Shown here: positions 8,486 to 16,212 of the stretch, one piece after another
Numbering within the stretch: the stretch's first letter is position 1
How the letters are laid out: each line of letters starts with the position of its first letter
Source: Actinomycetes bacterium
Lineage (GTDB): Bacteria > Actinomycetota > Actinomycetes > Propionibacteriales > Propionibacteriaceae
Direction: 5' to 3'
DNA: 54,039 nucleotides
Assembly (NCBI GenBank): GCA_021803025.1
Contig: JAJZQV010000009.1
Location: forward strand, 1-54,039
Program-made: the position numbers and the translations under genes
Notes under the pieces: generated by a model
Database searches by the model: none
Told to the model about the DNA's origin: nothing
The model's input: the letters and a program-made list of their open reading frames with translations, nothing else

Positions 8486-9391
8486 ATGAGGATGACGATG
8501 CGACGGGCCCGCGACACGGCCGGGCAGGTTCGCGAGCCGAGCGCGACGAGGCCACGTCCGAGCCCTGTGCGGTGGGTGGCGTCTGCGCCGTGGAGCAAGG
8601 CGTCGCTGGCCGCGCTGATGCTGTTCCTGCCCGTCGTCGGCCTCACCTTCGGCCAGGCCATCCTGGTCCCCAGGCGGTTCGCGCCGACGCCCACGCTGGC
8701 CTCGGTCGACGTCACGGTCGTACCGTCCACCACGCCGATGGCCGACGACGCGCCACTGGTGGAGATGGCCGCTTTCGGCGACTCCGCCATGGCCGGCGTC
8801 GGGGTCCACCACCTCGAAGAGTTCCTGCCCGTACAGCTCGCGCAGCGCGTGGCGGACGCGACCGGACGGCCGGTACACGTCGTGGGGTACGCCCGGTCCG
8901 GCGCACGCACCATCGACGTCCTCACCGAGCAGCTGCCTCTCGCTCGTCGCCGCCATGACGTCTCGGTCCTCATCGTGGGCACCAACGACGTTACGGGCGT
9001 CACCGTCCCGACGAGGCTGGCCCGCTCCACGAGGGCCCTCCTGGACGCGCTCGAGTCCGTCGGCTCGGCCGTCGTCATGTCGAGCCTGCCGAGGTTCCGC
9101 GCGATGCGCCTCCTGCCGCACCCGCTCATGGAGGTGGCCATCGGGTACGGGGCCGTGGTCGGCGCCGTGCAGCGGCGCGCCGTGGCGAGGCGTGAGCGGG
9201 TGCGTCTGGTGGACGTCGGCCTCGCCGTCGGGCCCGAGTACTTCAGCGACGTCGGCACCTTGAGCGCCGACGCCTTCCATCCGTCCGCCGCCGGGTATGG
9301 GCGGATCGCGGACGCACTGGTGCCGGCAGTCCTGGCCGCTCTCGAGATGGCCGAGTCGGAGAGGAGAAGCAGCGATGGTGATCCGGAATGA
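8486..9391 (+). CDS. Membrane-anchored SGNH/GDSL-type hydrolase
   Basis: The 301-residue protein has one N-terminal hydrophobic segment at about residues 40-60 (ASLAALMLFLPVVGLTFGQA), suggesting a signal anchor. An SGNH hydrolase domain follows: block I AAFGDSAMAGVG with the nucleophile Ser, block III VGTNDV and block V SADAFHPSAAGY with catalytic Asp/His. It probably deacylates a lipid or carbohydrate ester outside the membrane. Its stop lies 17 bases inside the next gene, a cyclopropane-fatty-acid synthase, whose ribosome-binding site GAGGAGAAG is within this gene; the two are thus translationally coupled and may act on the same lipid. Confidence 0.85.
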   Translation: MRMTMRRARDTAGQVREPSATRPRPSPVRWVASAPWSKASLAALMLFLPVVGLTFGQAILVPRRFAPTPTLASVDVTVVPSTTPMADDAPLVEMAAFGDSAMAGVGVHHLEEFLPVQLAQRVADATGRPVHVVGYARSGARTIDVLTEQLPLARRRHDVSVLIVGTNDVTGVTVPTRLARSTRALLDALESVGSAVVMSSLPRFRAMRLLPHPLMEVAIGYGAVVGAVQRRAVARRERVRLVDVGLAVGPEYFSDVGTLSADAFHPSAAGYGRIADALVPAVLAALEMAESERRSSDGDPE

Positions 9392-10667
9392 CACAACGCG
9401 GGACCTCGCAGGAGCGGCCGCATCGCTTCTCGGCGGCGATCTTCCTCTGGGAATCCGGGGGTACGACGGGAGCTACGCAGGTCCCGCGGCTCCCCCCGTC
9501 ACCGTCGTGATCCGGTCCCGTGACGCCATCCGCCGCATCCTCTCCGCACCGGGCGAGCTGGGAATGGCCAGGGCATTCGTCGCGGGCGACATCGCGGTCG
9601 ACGGCGACATCTATGCCGCGCTCGACGCCTTGCGGGACGGGCTGGACGACGCGTTCTCCCACCCGCGGTCATGGGGCGCGCTCGCGCGTCTGGCGAGGGG
9701 TGCGGGCGGGCTTCGCCACCGGCCCGTACCGCCTCCTGAGGAGGTGCGGCTCCACGGACGACGGCACAGTACGTCGCGGGACGCTGCCGCGATCGCCCAC
9801 CACTACGACGTGTCGGGCGACTTCTACCGGCTGTTCCTCGGACCGACGATGACGTACTCGTGCGCGGTCTGGGACGACCCGTCTGCGGGGCTCGACGCCG
9901 CGCAGGAGGCCAAGTACGACCTCATCTGCCGGAAGCTGGGGCTCGTAGGCGGCATGCGGCTTCTCGACGTCGGCTGCGGCTGGGGCGGGATGGCCATGCA
10001 CGCGGCGCGGCACTTCGGGGTACGGGCGGTCGGCGTGACCCTGTCCCGGGAGCAGGCCGAGCGCGCGCGGCAGCGGGTTGAGGAGGCGGGCCTCGCGGAC
10101 CGTGTCGAGATCAGGCAGGCCGACTACCGCGAGGTGGACGACGGCCCGTACGAGGCGATCAGCTCCATCGGCATGTTCGAGCACGTGGGCGAGGCGCAGC
10201 TGGGCACGTACTTCTCGCGCATGTACGGGCTGCTCGCACCGCAGGGCCGGCTGCTCAACCACGGCATCAGCCGGCCGGCGGGTCGCGGGGGGATCCCGCG
10301 CAACAGCTTCCTGCAGCGGTACGTGTTCCCGGACGGTGAGCTCGAGGAGATCGGCACGGTCGTGTCCGCCATCCAGCACGCCGGTCTCGAGGTGCGACAC
10401 GTGGAGAACCTGCGCGAGCACTACGCGCTGACCCTGCGGGCGTGGGTGCGCAACCTCGAGGCGAGCTATGCCGAGGCGGAGCGGCTGGCGGGGGAGGGCC
10501 GCGCACGGGTATGGCGGCTGTACCTGGCCGCCTCCGCGATCGGTTTCGAGAAGGGCGAGATCGAGGTCCACCAGACTCTCGCCGTCCGTGCGACGGCAGG
10601 TACGAGCGGGGTGCCCCTGCGACCCGCGTGGGAGCGGGAGCCCGCTCCGCTCCACGTGGGGTTATGA
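9375..10667 (+). CDS. cfa: Cyclopropane-fatty-acyl-phospholipid synthase family methyltransferase
   Basis: The 430-residue protein matches full-length CFA synthases. An N-terminal lipid-binding part (GELGMARAFVAGDIAVDGDIYAALDAL) is followed by the SAM-binding core LLDVGCGWGGMAMHAARHFG, the active-site segment YDVSGDFYRLFLGPTMTYSCAVW and SSIGMFEHVGE. The C-terminal FEKGEIEVHQTLAV segment is also typical. The enzyme adds a methylene from S-adenosylmethionine across lipid double bonds; some actinobacterial relatives instead methylate oleate. The ATG at 9375 follows GAGGAGAAG and overlaps the SGNH gene by 17 bases. Confidence 0.9.
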   Translation: MVIRNDTTRDLAGAAASLLGGDLPLGIRGYDGSYAGPAAPPVTVVIRSRDAIRRILSAPGELGMARAFVAGDIAVDGDIYAALDALRDGLDDAFSHPRSWGALARLARGAGGLRHRPVPPPEEVRLHGRRHSTSRDAAAIAHHYDVSGDFYRLFLGPTMTYSCAVWDDPSAGLDAAQEAKYDLICRKLGLVGGMRLLDVGCGWGGMAMHAARHFGVRAVGVTLSREQAERARQRVEEAGLADRVEIRQADYREVDDGPYEAISSIGMFEHVGEAQLGTYFSRMYGLLAPQGRLLNHGISRPAGRGGIPRNSFLQRYVFPDGELEEIGTVVSAIQHAGLEVRHVENLREHYALTLRAWVRNLEASYAEAERLAGEGRARVWRLYLAASAIGFEKGEIEVHQTLAVRATAGTSGVPLRPAWEREPAPLHVGL

Positions 10668-10737
10668 CCCGAGCTCGGCTGACCTCGTGAGATCCTGCTT
10701 CGCCCCGCCTCGGGGCTCGGGCGGATCTACTGTCGTC

Positions 10738-11014
10738 GTGACGAGGCTGTCGCCGGCCGTCTTCGAGCTGGACGCGCCCGCGGTCGCCCGCGAGATCGAG
10801 AGGTTCATCGCCGACCAGGTGACCGAGCTGGGGCGTGCCGGGATCGTGGTGCCGCTCTCAGCCGGGCTCGACTCCAGCACGCGATGCGGAGATCGCCGAC
10901 GACACAGGGCTGAACGCGACCAAGGTCGCCGAGCTGCGGGAGGCCGTCCACCTCAGCACGCACATGCGCCAGCCGTCTCGGCAGCCCAACCTTGCGAGGT
11001 TCCTCACGACGTAG
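10738..11014 (+). pseudogene. NAD synthase (N-type ATP pyrophosphatase) remnant, copy 1
   Basis: A GTG at 10738 begins VTRLSPAVFELDAPAVAREIERFIADQ and reaches VVPLSAGLDSST, which is the P-loop region of NAD synthases (normally SGGxDSS). From 10883 a different frame reads EIADDTGLNATKVAELREAVHLSTHMRQPS and stops at 11014, which looks like the C-terminal end of the same kind of protein. The central catalytic body (about 200 residues in a full gene) is missing, so this is an internally deleted pseudogene. A second, independent copy lies at 24988-25633. Confidence 0.65.
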
Positions 11015-11049
11015 ACCCGGCGTCTCGGAACCTCTGAGACGATGGCCGC

Positions 11050-12363
11050 ATGGGCGGCGGGCGAGGGCTCCCGAGTCTAGAGCGACGCGCTCCCGGCGAG
11101 CGGGTCGCGGAGCATCCCGAGCGCGTCGTGCGGATGGCGGACGGACCGCTCGGCGCGTATGTGCACATCCCCTTCTGCGCGGCGATCTGCCCCTTCTGCC
11201 CGTACAACAAGGTCGTCCCGCGCGCCGGACAGCCGGAACGCTACGGCGCCGCGCTCCTGACCGAGGCGCGCCGGTACGTCGACGCAGGTTCGGCCGGATC
11301 GACGGGCTTCACCTCCCTGTACGTCGGGGGCGGGACGCCGACCCTGGTCCCCGACCTCCTCCGCGATGTCGTCGGCGCGCTCCCGGTCGCCGGCGAGCGG
11401 GCCATCGAGGTGCTGCCGACCCACGCGACGCCAGAGCGGCTCGACGACCTCCGCGACATGGGCTTCACGGCCGTGAGCATCGGGGTCCAGTCGTTCTCCG
11501 ACAAGGTCCTTCGTCACCTGCGGCGGCCCCATGACGCACGTGCGGCCGAGGCGGCGCTCGAGAACGCGGTGGGACGGTTCGACCTGGTGGACGCCGACCT
11601 GATCCTCGATGTGGAGTACGACACCGCGTACGCCGGCTTGTTCCTGCGGGACCTCGAGAGGTGCCTCGACCTCGGCGTCGACCAGGTCTCCACGTACCCG
11701 CTCATGCGGTTCGGCTACACCCCGTTCGGCGCGGCCAGGCCGAGGCGGCGCACCGAGCACGAGGTCCTCGCGGAGGCGACCCGGCTGGCGGCGAAGCGTG
11801 GGTACGAGCGGCGGTCGGTGTGGACGTTCAACCGCCTCCAGTCTCCGAGCTACACCTCGATCACACGGCACCGGTTCCTCGGCATGGGCGCGGGGGCGTC
11901 GTCGTTCCTCGGTCAGGACTTCCTCGTCAACCACTTCGGGGTCGAGACGTACATCGCAGCCGTCGACGAGGGGCGCCTGCCGCTGGCCCGCCGGCTGCAC
12001 CTGGGTGCGGCCGGCGGCCTCGCGTACGACGCGTTCTGGCAGGCGTACTCCGGTCACCTCTGTGTCCCGGAGTCGGGTGGGGCTGCTGCGCTCCTGCTGC
12101 GGGCGGCGGCCTCGCTCATGACCGTTGGCGGCCTCGTGGCGCCGGCGACGGCTGATGGGTGTCACGCGCTCCTGCCGCGCGGCTTCGACGCGTACCACGA
12201 CCTGGAGCGGTGGGTGACGTACCACCTCATCGAGCCGCTCTGGTCGGAGATGCTCGAGGAGCACCGACGCGAGGGTGGCCGGGCGGGCTGGGTGGCGCCG
12301 GTGTCGGCTCGGCGCCACCGCCTCTGGCGGGGCGTCGCATCGCTCACCGAACGGCCCGTGTGA
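11050..12363 (+). CDS. HemW/HemN-like radical SAM protein
   Basis: The 437-residue protein has the radical-SAM cluster motif CxxxCxxC at C43, C47, C50 (HIPFCAAICPFCPY) and the HemN-type YVGGGTPTLVP, IGVQSFSDKVLRHLRRPH and DLILDVEYDTAYAGLFLRDLERCLDLGVDQVSTYPLM segments. It is thus of the HemN/HemW superfamily, which includes heme chaperones, coproporphyrinogen oxidases and radical methyl- or cyclopropyl-transferases. The C-terminal part differs enough from HemW that heme handling should not be assumed. The start could be 11050 or an ATG at 11134 nearer the first strand. It converges with and overlaps the next radical-SAM gene by 20 bases. Confidence 0.8.
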   Translation: MGGGRGLPSLERRAPGERVAEHPERVVRMADGPLGAYVHIPFCAAICPFCPYNKVVPRAGQPERYGAALLTEARRYVDAGSAGSTGFTSLYVGGGTPTLVPDLLRDVVGALPVAGERAIEVLPTHATPERLDDLRDMGFTAVSIGVQSFSDKVLRHLRRPHDARAAEAALENAVGRFDLVDADLILDVEYDTAYAGLFLRDLERCLDLGVDQVSTYPLMRFGYTPFGAARPRRRTEHEVLAEATRLAAKRGYERRSVWTFNRLQSPSYTSITRHRFLGMGAGASSFLGQDFLVNHFGVETYIAAVDEGRLPLARRLHLGAAGGLAYDAFWQAYSGHLCVPESGGAAALLLRAAASLMTVGGLVAPATADGCHALLPRGFDAYHDLERWVTYHLIEPLWSEMLEEHRREGGRAGWVAPVSARRHRLWRGVASLTERPV

Positions 12364-13306
12364 CCAGGCGCGGGCTCCGCAAGAGCAGCGCCGGGTAGCG
12401 GCGCAGCGCCTCGAGGACGACCGCCGGGTGCCCGTGGAACAGCAGCGACAGCTCGTACGCGAAGAAGAAGCCGCACTGCTCACACAGGCCGGGAGTCTCG
12501 ATGCATCGCCCGCAGGTCCACTGCTCGCCGTCCTCGACGATGACGCACTGGGGGCAGGGGCGGGGCGCGGAGAAGTCGGCGATGCGGGGCAGGGCGGTCG
12601 CGAGGTTGACCACGGGGTAGCCGCGGCGGATGAGGCGTCCGATCCGGTCGCAGACGTCGCGCCGCTGCTCGGGGGTGAGGGCGAGCGTCTCGGTGCCGGG
12701 GTACGGGGTGTGGAGGTTGTACGAGACGCCGAGCACGGTCGGCAGCGTGGCGGCGAGCTCGGCCACGGCCTCGACGTCGGCGACGTTCGTCGAGTTCACC
12801 GCCATGTACAGGCAGAGGTTCGCCCGTGTCGCGGCGCGGATGTTCGCGAGGATGCGGTCGTACGTGCGGCCGCGGATCGCGTCATGGCTCTCCCGCGTGC
12901 CGTCGAGGCTCACGAGGACGAGGTCCGCCTCGGGCAGGTCGGCGCCGCGGGTCCCGTTGGTGACGACGCCGACCCAGGGGAACCCGATGGCGCGCGCAGC
13001 GGCGATGACGTCGCGGACCGTCCTGGTCGGGTCGTGCCAGAGCATCGGCTCGCCCCCGTAGAGGAGCAGGATCCGGACGCCCTGTCCGTACAGGCTGAGC
13101 ATGTCCTGTTGCAGGCGCTCGTACGGGTAGTCGACCCGCCGCAGGTTCGCGACCGCGCAGTGGCGGCACGCCAGGTTGCAGCGATCCGTGACGATGAGCG
13201 ACCCGACGACGGGGTCACGGCGCCGGAACAGGACCGTCGTCAGCCCGAACCATCCCAGCTCCAGCCACGCCCGGAGCCCGGGTCGTACGGAGCCGGCTGC
13301 GCTCAC
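12344..13306 (-). CDS. Radical SAM protein with C-terminal Cys-rich SPASM-like cluster
   Basis: The 320-residue protein has the radical-SAM motif C43, C47, C50 (TDRCNLACRHC), the LLLYGGEPML strand, VTNGT and LVLVSLDG, which are the core of peptide-modifying and related radical-SAM enzymes. Near the C-terminus is a second cysteine group, CPQC then CGRC and CEQC over about 35 residues, consistent with a SPASM or twitch auxiliary iron-sulfur cluster. The product ends in a hydrophobic/basic tail (LLLRSPRLVTRAVR). It overlaps by four bases (ATGA) with an upstream SHOCT-domain gene. No substrate peptide gene is obvious. Function unknown; peptide or lipid modification are both possible. Confidence 0.75.
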   Translation of the reverse strand: MSAAGSVRPGLRAWLELGWFGLTTVLFRRRDPVVGSLIVTDRCNLACRHCAVANLRRVDYPYERLQQDMLSLYGQGVRILLLYGGEPMLWHDPTRTVRDVIAAARAIGFPWVGVVTNGTRGADLPEADLVLVSLDGTRESHDAIRGRTYDRILANIRAATRANLCLYMAVNSTNVADVEAVAELAATLPTVLGVSYNLHTPYPGTETLALTPEQRRDVCDRIGRLIRRGYPVVNLATALPRIADFSAPRPCPQCVIVEDGEQWTCGRCIETPGLCEQCGFFFAYELSLLFHGHPAVVLEALRRYPALLLRSPRLVTRAVR

Positions 13307-13650
13307 TGTCTCTCGCCGGGTTCCTCGCGGAGGACGTGCTTGCGGCGTTCCTCACGAAGGGCCCGCTCACCGGAGCCCTCACGGAGGACCCGCGCCATGG
13401 CCCGGAACTGCACCTCGTCCAGCTCGCCGCGTGCGAACCGCTCGCGCAGGACGGCCATGGCGGGGTCGGTCATGCCGGCGTGCGTCTTCGGCCAGCGGGC
13501 GTCGAGCTCTCGCTTGGCGACCACGAGCGCGACGGCCCAGAAGGCCAGGTACGCAGCCATGGAGAGCAGTCCCAGGTCCCGCTGACGGCCCCCGGAGACC
13601 ATCCGGCCACTCGGAGCGTAGAACGGATGCACCCCATCACCCCCGCCCAT
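13303..13650 (-). CDS. Small membrane protein with C-terminal SHOCT domain
   Basis: The 115-residue protein has one hydrophobic helix (LGLLSMAAYLAFWAVALVVA) and then a SHOCT motif (AVLRERFARGELDEVQFRAMARVL), a short oligomerisation element common in small membrane proteins. The tail after the SHOCT motif is strongly charged. It is the first gene of a leftward pair and its stop overlaps the start of the radical-SAM gene by four bases, so the two are translationally coupled. It may tether or assemble that enzyme at the membrane; this is inferred from context only. Confidence 0.75.
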   Translation of the reverse strand: MGGGDGVHPFYAPSGRMVSGGRQRDLGLLSMAAYLAFWAVALVVAKRELDARWPKTHAGMTDPAMAVLRERFARGELDEVQFRAMARVLREGSGERALREERRKHVLREEPGERQ

Positions 13651-13928
13651 CGGACAGCTTCAGCGTAGATCCGGGCGGCGCGGGGCGGGCGCCGGAAGGC
13701 GAAGCTGGGGTGGTCCGGAGGTCGCTCGGACACGTGGTGTGACGGCTGGGGCCCTCGGACGGGGACGCTGCGAGTGCCTGCAGACAGGGATGGCGAGGCC
13801 AGTTCGTGGCGCTTTCAAGCATCGTTGACATCGGCTGCACCGCGGCGGAACCTGGAGCTATACCCTCCCGGAAACGCCGAGGAGGTGGCCGGGTGACGCC
13901 GGTCGCCCGGCGAGGAGAGGAGTACGCC

Positions 13929-14339
13929 ATGGCACTGGTTCTTCGGGACTGGCCGGACGTCCAGGAGGTGTTCCACCGGATGTTCGACGGCGACCTGGAC
14001 AAGTCCTGGCTTCGCGTCGAGGAGTTCGTGGACGACAAGACGCTCGTGGTTCGGGCCGAGCTTCCTGACATCGACCCCGACAAGGATGTGGAGATCGTCA
14101 TCGCCGATGGCAACCTTCGTATCTCCGCCGAGCGGCAGGCGAAGACGGAGCACAAGAACAAGGGCTCGTACCGCTCCGAGTTCACGTACGGCTCGTTCAC
14201 CCGCACGGTGAAGCTGCCGCCGGGCGCGACCGAGGCTGACGTGAAGGCGACCTACAAGGACGGCGTCCTCGAGATCCGGATCCCGGTCGCAGAGCCGGTC
14301 ACCTCGACGCCTGCCAAGATCGAGGTCACGCGCGGGTGA
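13929..14339 (+). CDS. Hsp20/alpha-crystallin small heat-shock protein
   Basis: The 136-residue product carries an alpha-crystallin domain from about residue 30 to 120. Visible segments are RAELPDIDPDKDVEIVIADGNLRISAERQ, the SYRSEFTYGSFTRTVKLPPG beta-strands and the family hallmark YKDGVLEIRIPV (A/GxLxxxxP-type). ATP-independent holdase chaperones of this type bind unfolding proteins. The ATG at 13929 follows a GAGGAGAGGAG ribosome-binding site. It is transcribed alone; a GC hairpin follows at 14401-14426. I see no HspR-type inverted repeat upstream. The rest of 13651-13928 shows no gene. Confidence 0.92.
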   Translation: MALVLRDWPDVQEVFHRMFDGDLDKSWLRVEEFVDDKTLVVRAELPDIDPDKDVEIVIADGNLRISAERQAKTEHKNKGSYRSEFTYGSFTRTVKLPPGATEADVKATYKDGVLEIRIPVAEPVTSTPAKIEVTRG

Positions 14340-14400
14340 GCTGGGCGCTCGGCGCAAGGAGTCGGGGTCGGGCGGGTACAGTCGCGGGTAATCGACAGGT

Positions 14401-14426
14401 GACCGCGCGGCCACGGCTGCGCGGTC
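14401..14426 (+). terminator. GC-rich hairpin between hsp20 and cupin genes
   Basis: GACCGCGC (14401-14408) pairs with GCGCGGTC (14419-14426) around a 10-base loop, 61 bases after the hsp20 stop. There is no T-run, which is common for high-GC terminators. It ends just before the ribosome-binding site of the cupin gene, so attenuation is an alternative. Confidence 0.5.
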
Positions 14427-14447
14427 TTGCCTAGCGGAGGAGAACAC

Positions 14448-14924
14448 ATGGAGATCACGGACAACGGACCGAAGCCGAACGCGTTCGACCTCGAGACGGC
14501 GACGAAGGAGAACAGCACCTACCGCACTGTCGCCTGGACCGGCCGCTACCTGCAGGTGACCCTCATGTCGATCCCGCCCGGGTCGTCGATCGGGCTCGAG
14601 GCGCACCCCGAGACCGACCAGTTCGTCCGGCTCGACGCCGGCAAGGGCCACGTCACGATGGGGCCGGCCGAGGACGACCTCAGCTTCCAGATGGACGTCG
14701 AGGACGGGTGGAGCGTCCAGGTCCCTGCCGGCACCTGGCACGACATCATCAACACCGGCGACGAGGACATGCGCCTGTACGTGGTGTACGCGCCGGTCCA
14801 CCACACCCCCGGCATCGTCCAGAAGACGTCGGAGGACGCGGAGAAGGACGAGGAGTCCGGCCGCGACCAGCCGCCGGAGTGGTCCGTGCAGCCTCCGAAG
14901 CGAGAACCTGACGAGAAGGCTTGA
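14448..14924 (+). CDS. Cupin-domain protein
   Basis: The 158-residue protein is a single cupin barrel. Segments are IPPGSSIGLEAHPETDQFVRLDAGKGHV (cupin motif 1, with His and Glu ligands) and VPAGTWHDIINTGDEDMRLYVVYAP (motif 2, with the third His). The C-terminal 40 residues are highly charged and probably disordered. The fold usually binds a metal and may be an isomerase, dioxygenase or sensor; there is no context to decide. The start at 14448 has an ideal GGAGGAG ribosome-binding site. Confidence 0.85.
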   Translation: MEITDNGPKPNAFDLETATKENSTYRTVAWTGRYLQVTLMSIPPGSSIGLEAHPETDQFVRLDAGKGHVTMGPAEDDLSFQMDVEDGWSVQVPAGTWHDIINTGDEDMRLYVVYAPVHHTPGIVQKTSEDAEKDEESGRDQPPEWSVQPPKREPDEKA

Positions 14925-15277
14925 GTAGGTAGGCGGCGGCTTCGAGGCGCGCTCGGTGCCTCATGCGCTGGTTTCGGCGGTCTCGATCGCTCGTGGTGCC
15001 ACTCATGGCTGTCCGGGGCCTCGGGACCGCCTAGACGTGCGTCTGGCGTCCGCCTGCCTGCACGCCCCGCGAGGACCTGTGGCGCTCGGGGAGAGGACCT
15101 GTGCCGCTCGGGGAGAGGACCTGCGCGCTCGGGGAGAGGACCTGTGACGCTCCGGGGAGAAGACCTATGACTCTCCGCGCGAGGACCTGATCCGGCCGTG
15201 ATCCGCCTTTTCGTACCCGAGCTCGCCCCAGCCCCTGAATATCGGGGTGGATGCCCTGATCGGGTACGAAAAGGCGG
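14925..15277. other. 353-bp intergenic stretch filled by two repeat elements
   Basis: No gene is supported between the cupin and NERD genes. The first 145 bases show nothing recognised. The remainder contains a six-unit tandem repeat (15071-15190) and a 79-bp inverted-repeat element (15201-15279), listed separately. Confidence 0.6.
15071..15190. repeat. 22-bp tandem repeat, about 6 units
   Basis: Units begin at 15071, 15093, 15115, 15136, 15159 and 15181, each starting GAGGACCTG or GAAGACCTA and most ending GCTCGGGGA. Lengths vary between 21 and 23 bases, so it is not a coding repeat. There are no unique spacers between units, which rules out a CRISPR array. Confidence 0.8.
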
Positions 15278-15279
15278 AT
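15201..15279. repeat. 79-bp element bounded by perfect 20-bp inverted repeats
   Basis: The left arm ATCCGCCTTTTCGTACCCGA (15201-15220) is exactly reverse-complementary to the right arm at 15260-15279, with a 39-base centre. The match ends sharply at both arms. The right arm runs into the ATG at 15278 of the NERD gene as called. It resembles a miniature inverted-repeat element or a large regulatory hairpin. Confidence 0.75.
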
Positions 15280-16165
15280 GAGAGCGGCTCACGAGCCGCT
15301 CGTGCCGAGTTGCGTCAGCCGGCGGGGAACCCTGTCGCTGATCTGGGGGACGATCGCGCCGATCTCGGGCGGGGAGACCGTCATACCGGGTGACAGGGTG
15401 GCCGCCGCGGAGATAGAGGGCGCGCCCTGGGTGGTCGCTCCAGCCCCCCAGCCGCCAGTCCCGATCTCGCGCGTGACGCCAGAGCCTCCGCAAACGCTCG
15501 AGTGGGTCGACGGGGTCGCGGGCGGGTCCGCAGCTCACGAGTTCCAGCGCCGCCACGACGCGCGCCACGAGCGCGTCACGACGGCGCATCCCAAGATCGG
15601 GAAGTTCCTCCTCGCCGTGTTCGACGACCCGCAGTCGACCCGCGCCTGGTCCGTCGGCGCGGACGGTGAGAACGCCCTGGGCGGGATGCTCGCGCGCATG
15701 GCCCGTCCGGAGCTCCGCGTCCTCCATGACCGGCGGATCCCGCGCACGACCGCAAACATCGACCATGTCGTCGTCTGCCCGACCGGCGTGTGGGTCATCG
15801 ACGCGAAGCGCTACGTGAACAGCCGCCCGCAGCTGCGCGTGGAAGGGGGCATCATCCGTCCTCGTACCGAGCTGCTCCTTGTCGGGGGACGCGACCGGAC
15901 GAAGCTCGTCGAGGGCATGCACAAGCAGCTGAACCTCGTTCGTACGGCTCTCTCCGACCAGCCCGACGTTCCTGTACGTGGAGTCCTGTGCTTCGTGGAC
16001 GGCGACTGGCCCGTCATCGGCGGCGACTTCACGGTGCGCGACGTCGCCGTCGTCTGGCCCAAGAAACTGGCGAAGCTCCTCGTACAGTCTGGTCCGCTCG
16101 ACGTCGAGCGCATCGCCGACCTGCAGTGGCAGCTCCACGAGGCGTTCCCGCGCGCCAAGGCGTAG
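15278..16165 (+). CDS. NERD (nuclease-related) domain protein
   Basis: The 295-residue frame has a NERD domain from about residue 125: GADGENALGGMLARM, VLHDRRIPRTTANIDHVVVCPTGVWVIDAKRYVNS (with Asp and the DAK motif) and later VRGVLCFVDGDWPVIGG. NERD domains are related to the Holliday-junction resolvase/restriction endonuclease fold, are common in actinobacteria, and often appear fused or adjacent to helicases or kinases, though not here. The first 60-100 residues are low in conservation and the start may be further downstream (for example GTG at 15400), because 15278 lies in the right arm of an inverted repeat. Function is unknown. Confidence 0.75.
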   Translation: MRAAHEPLVPSCVSRRGTLSLIWGTIAPISGGETVIPGDRVAAAEIEGAPWVVAPAPQPPVPISRVTPEPPQTLEWVDGVAGGSAAHEFQRRHDARHERVTTAHPKIGKFLLAVFDDPQSTRAWSVGADGENALGGMLARMARPELRVLHDRRIPRTTANIDHVVVCPTGVWVIDAKRYVNSRPQLRVEGGIIRPRTELLLVGGRDRTKLVEGMHKQLNLVRTALSDQPDVPVRGVLCFVDGDWPVIGGDFTVRDVAVVWPKKLAKLLVQSGPLDVERIADLQWQLHEAFPRAKA

Positions 16166-16212
16166 CCGACGCGAAGTCACCAGAGGCGAAGAAGAGGCGC
16201 CAGCAATCGGCG

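Noticed and set aside
8097-8555. A 152-codon minus-strand frame as a real gene
   Set aside because: Only its middle looks coding and it lacks any recognisable domain, start context or neighbour support; kept only as a possible remnant.
10668-11049. A new small gene between the CFA synthase and the HemW-like gene
   Set aside because: The two coding-like halves are in different frames and both match the ends of NAD synthase, which indicates a deleted pseudogene.
15071-15190. Possible CRISPR array
   Set aside because: The repeat units are directly adjacent and degenerate with no unique spacers, and no cas gene is nearby.
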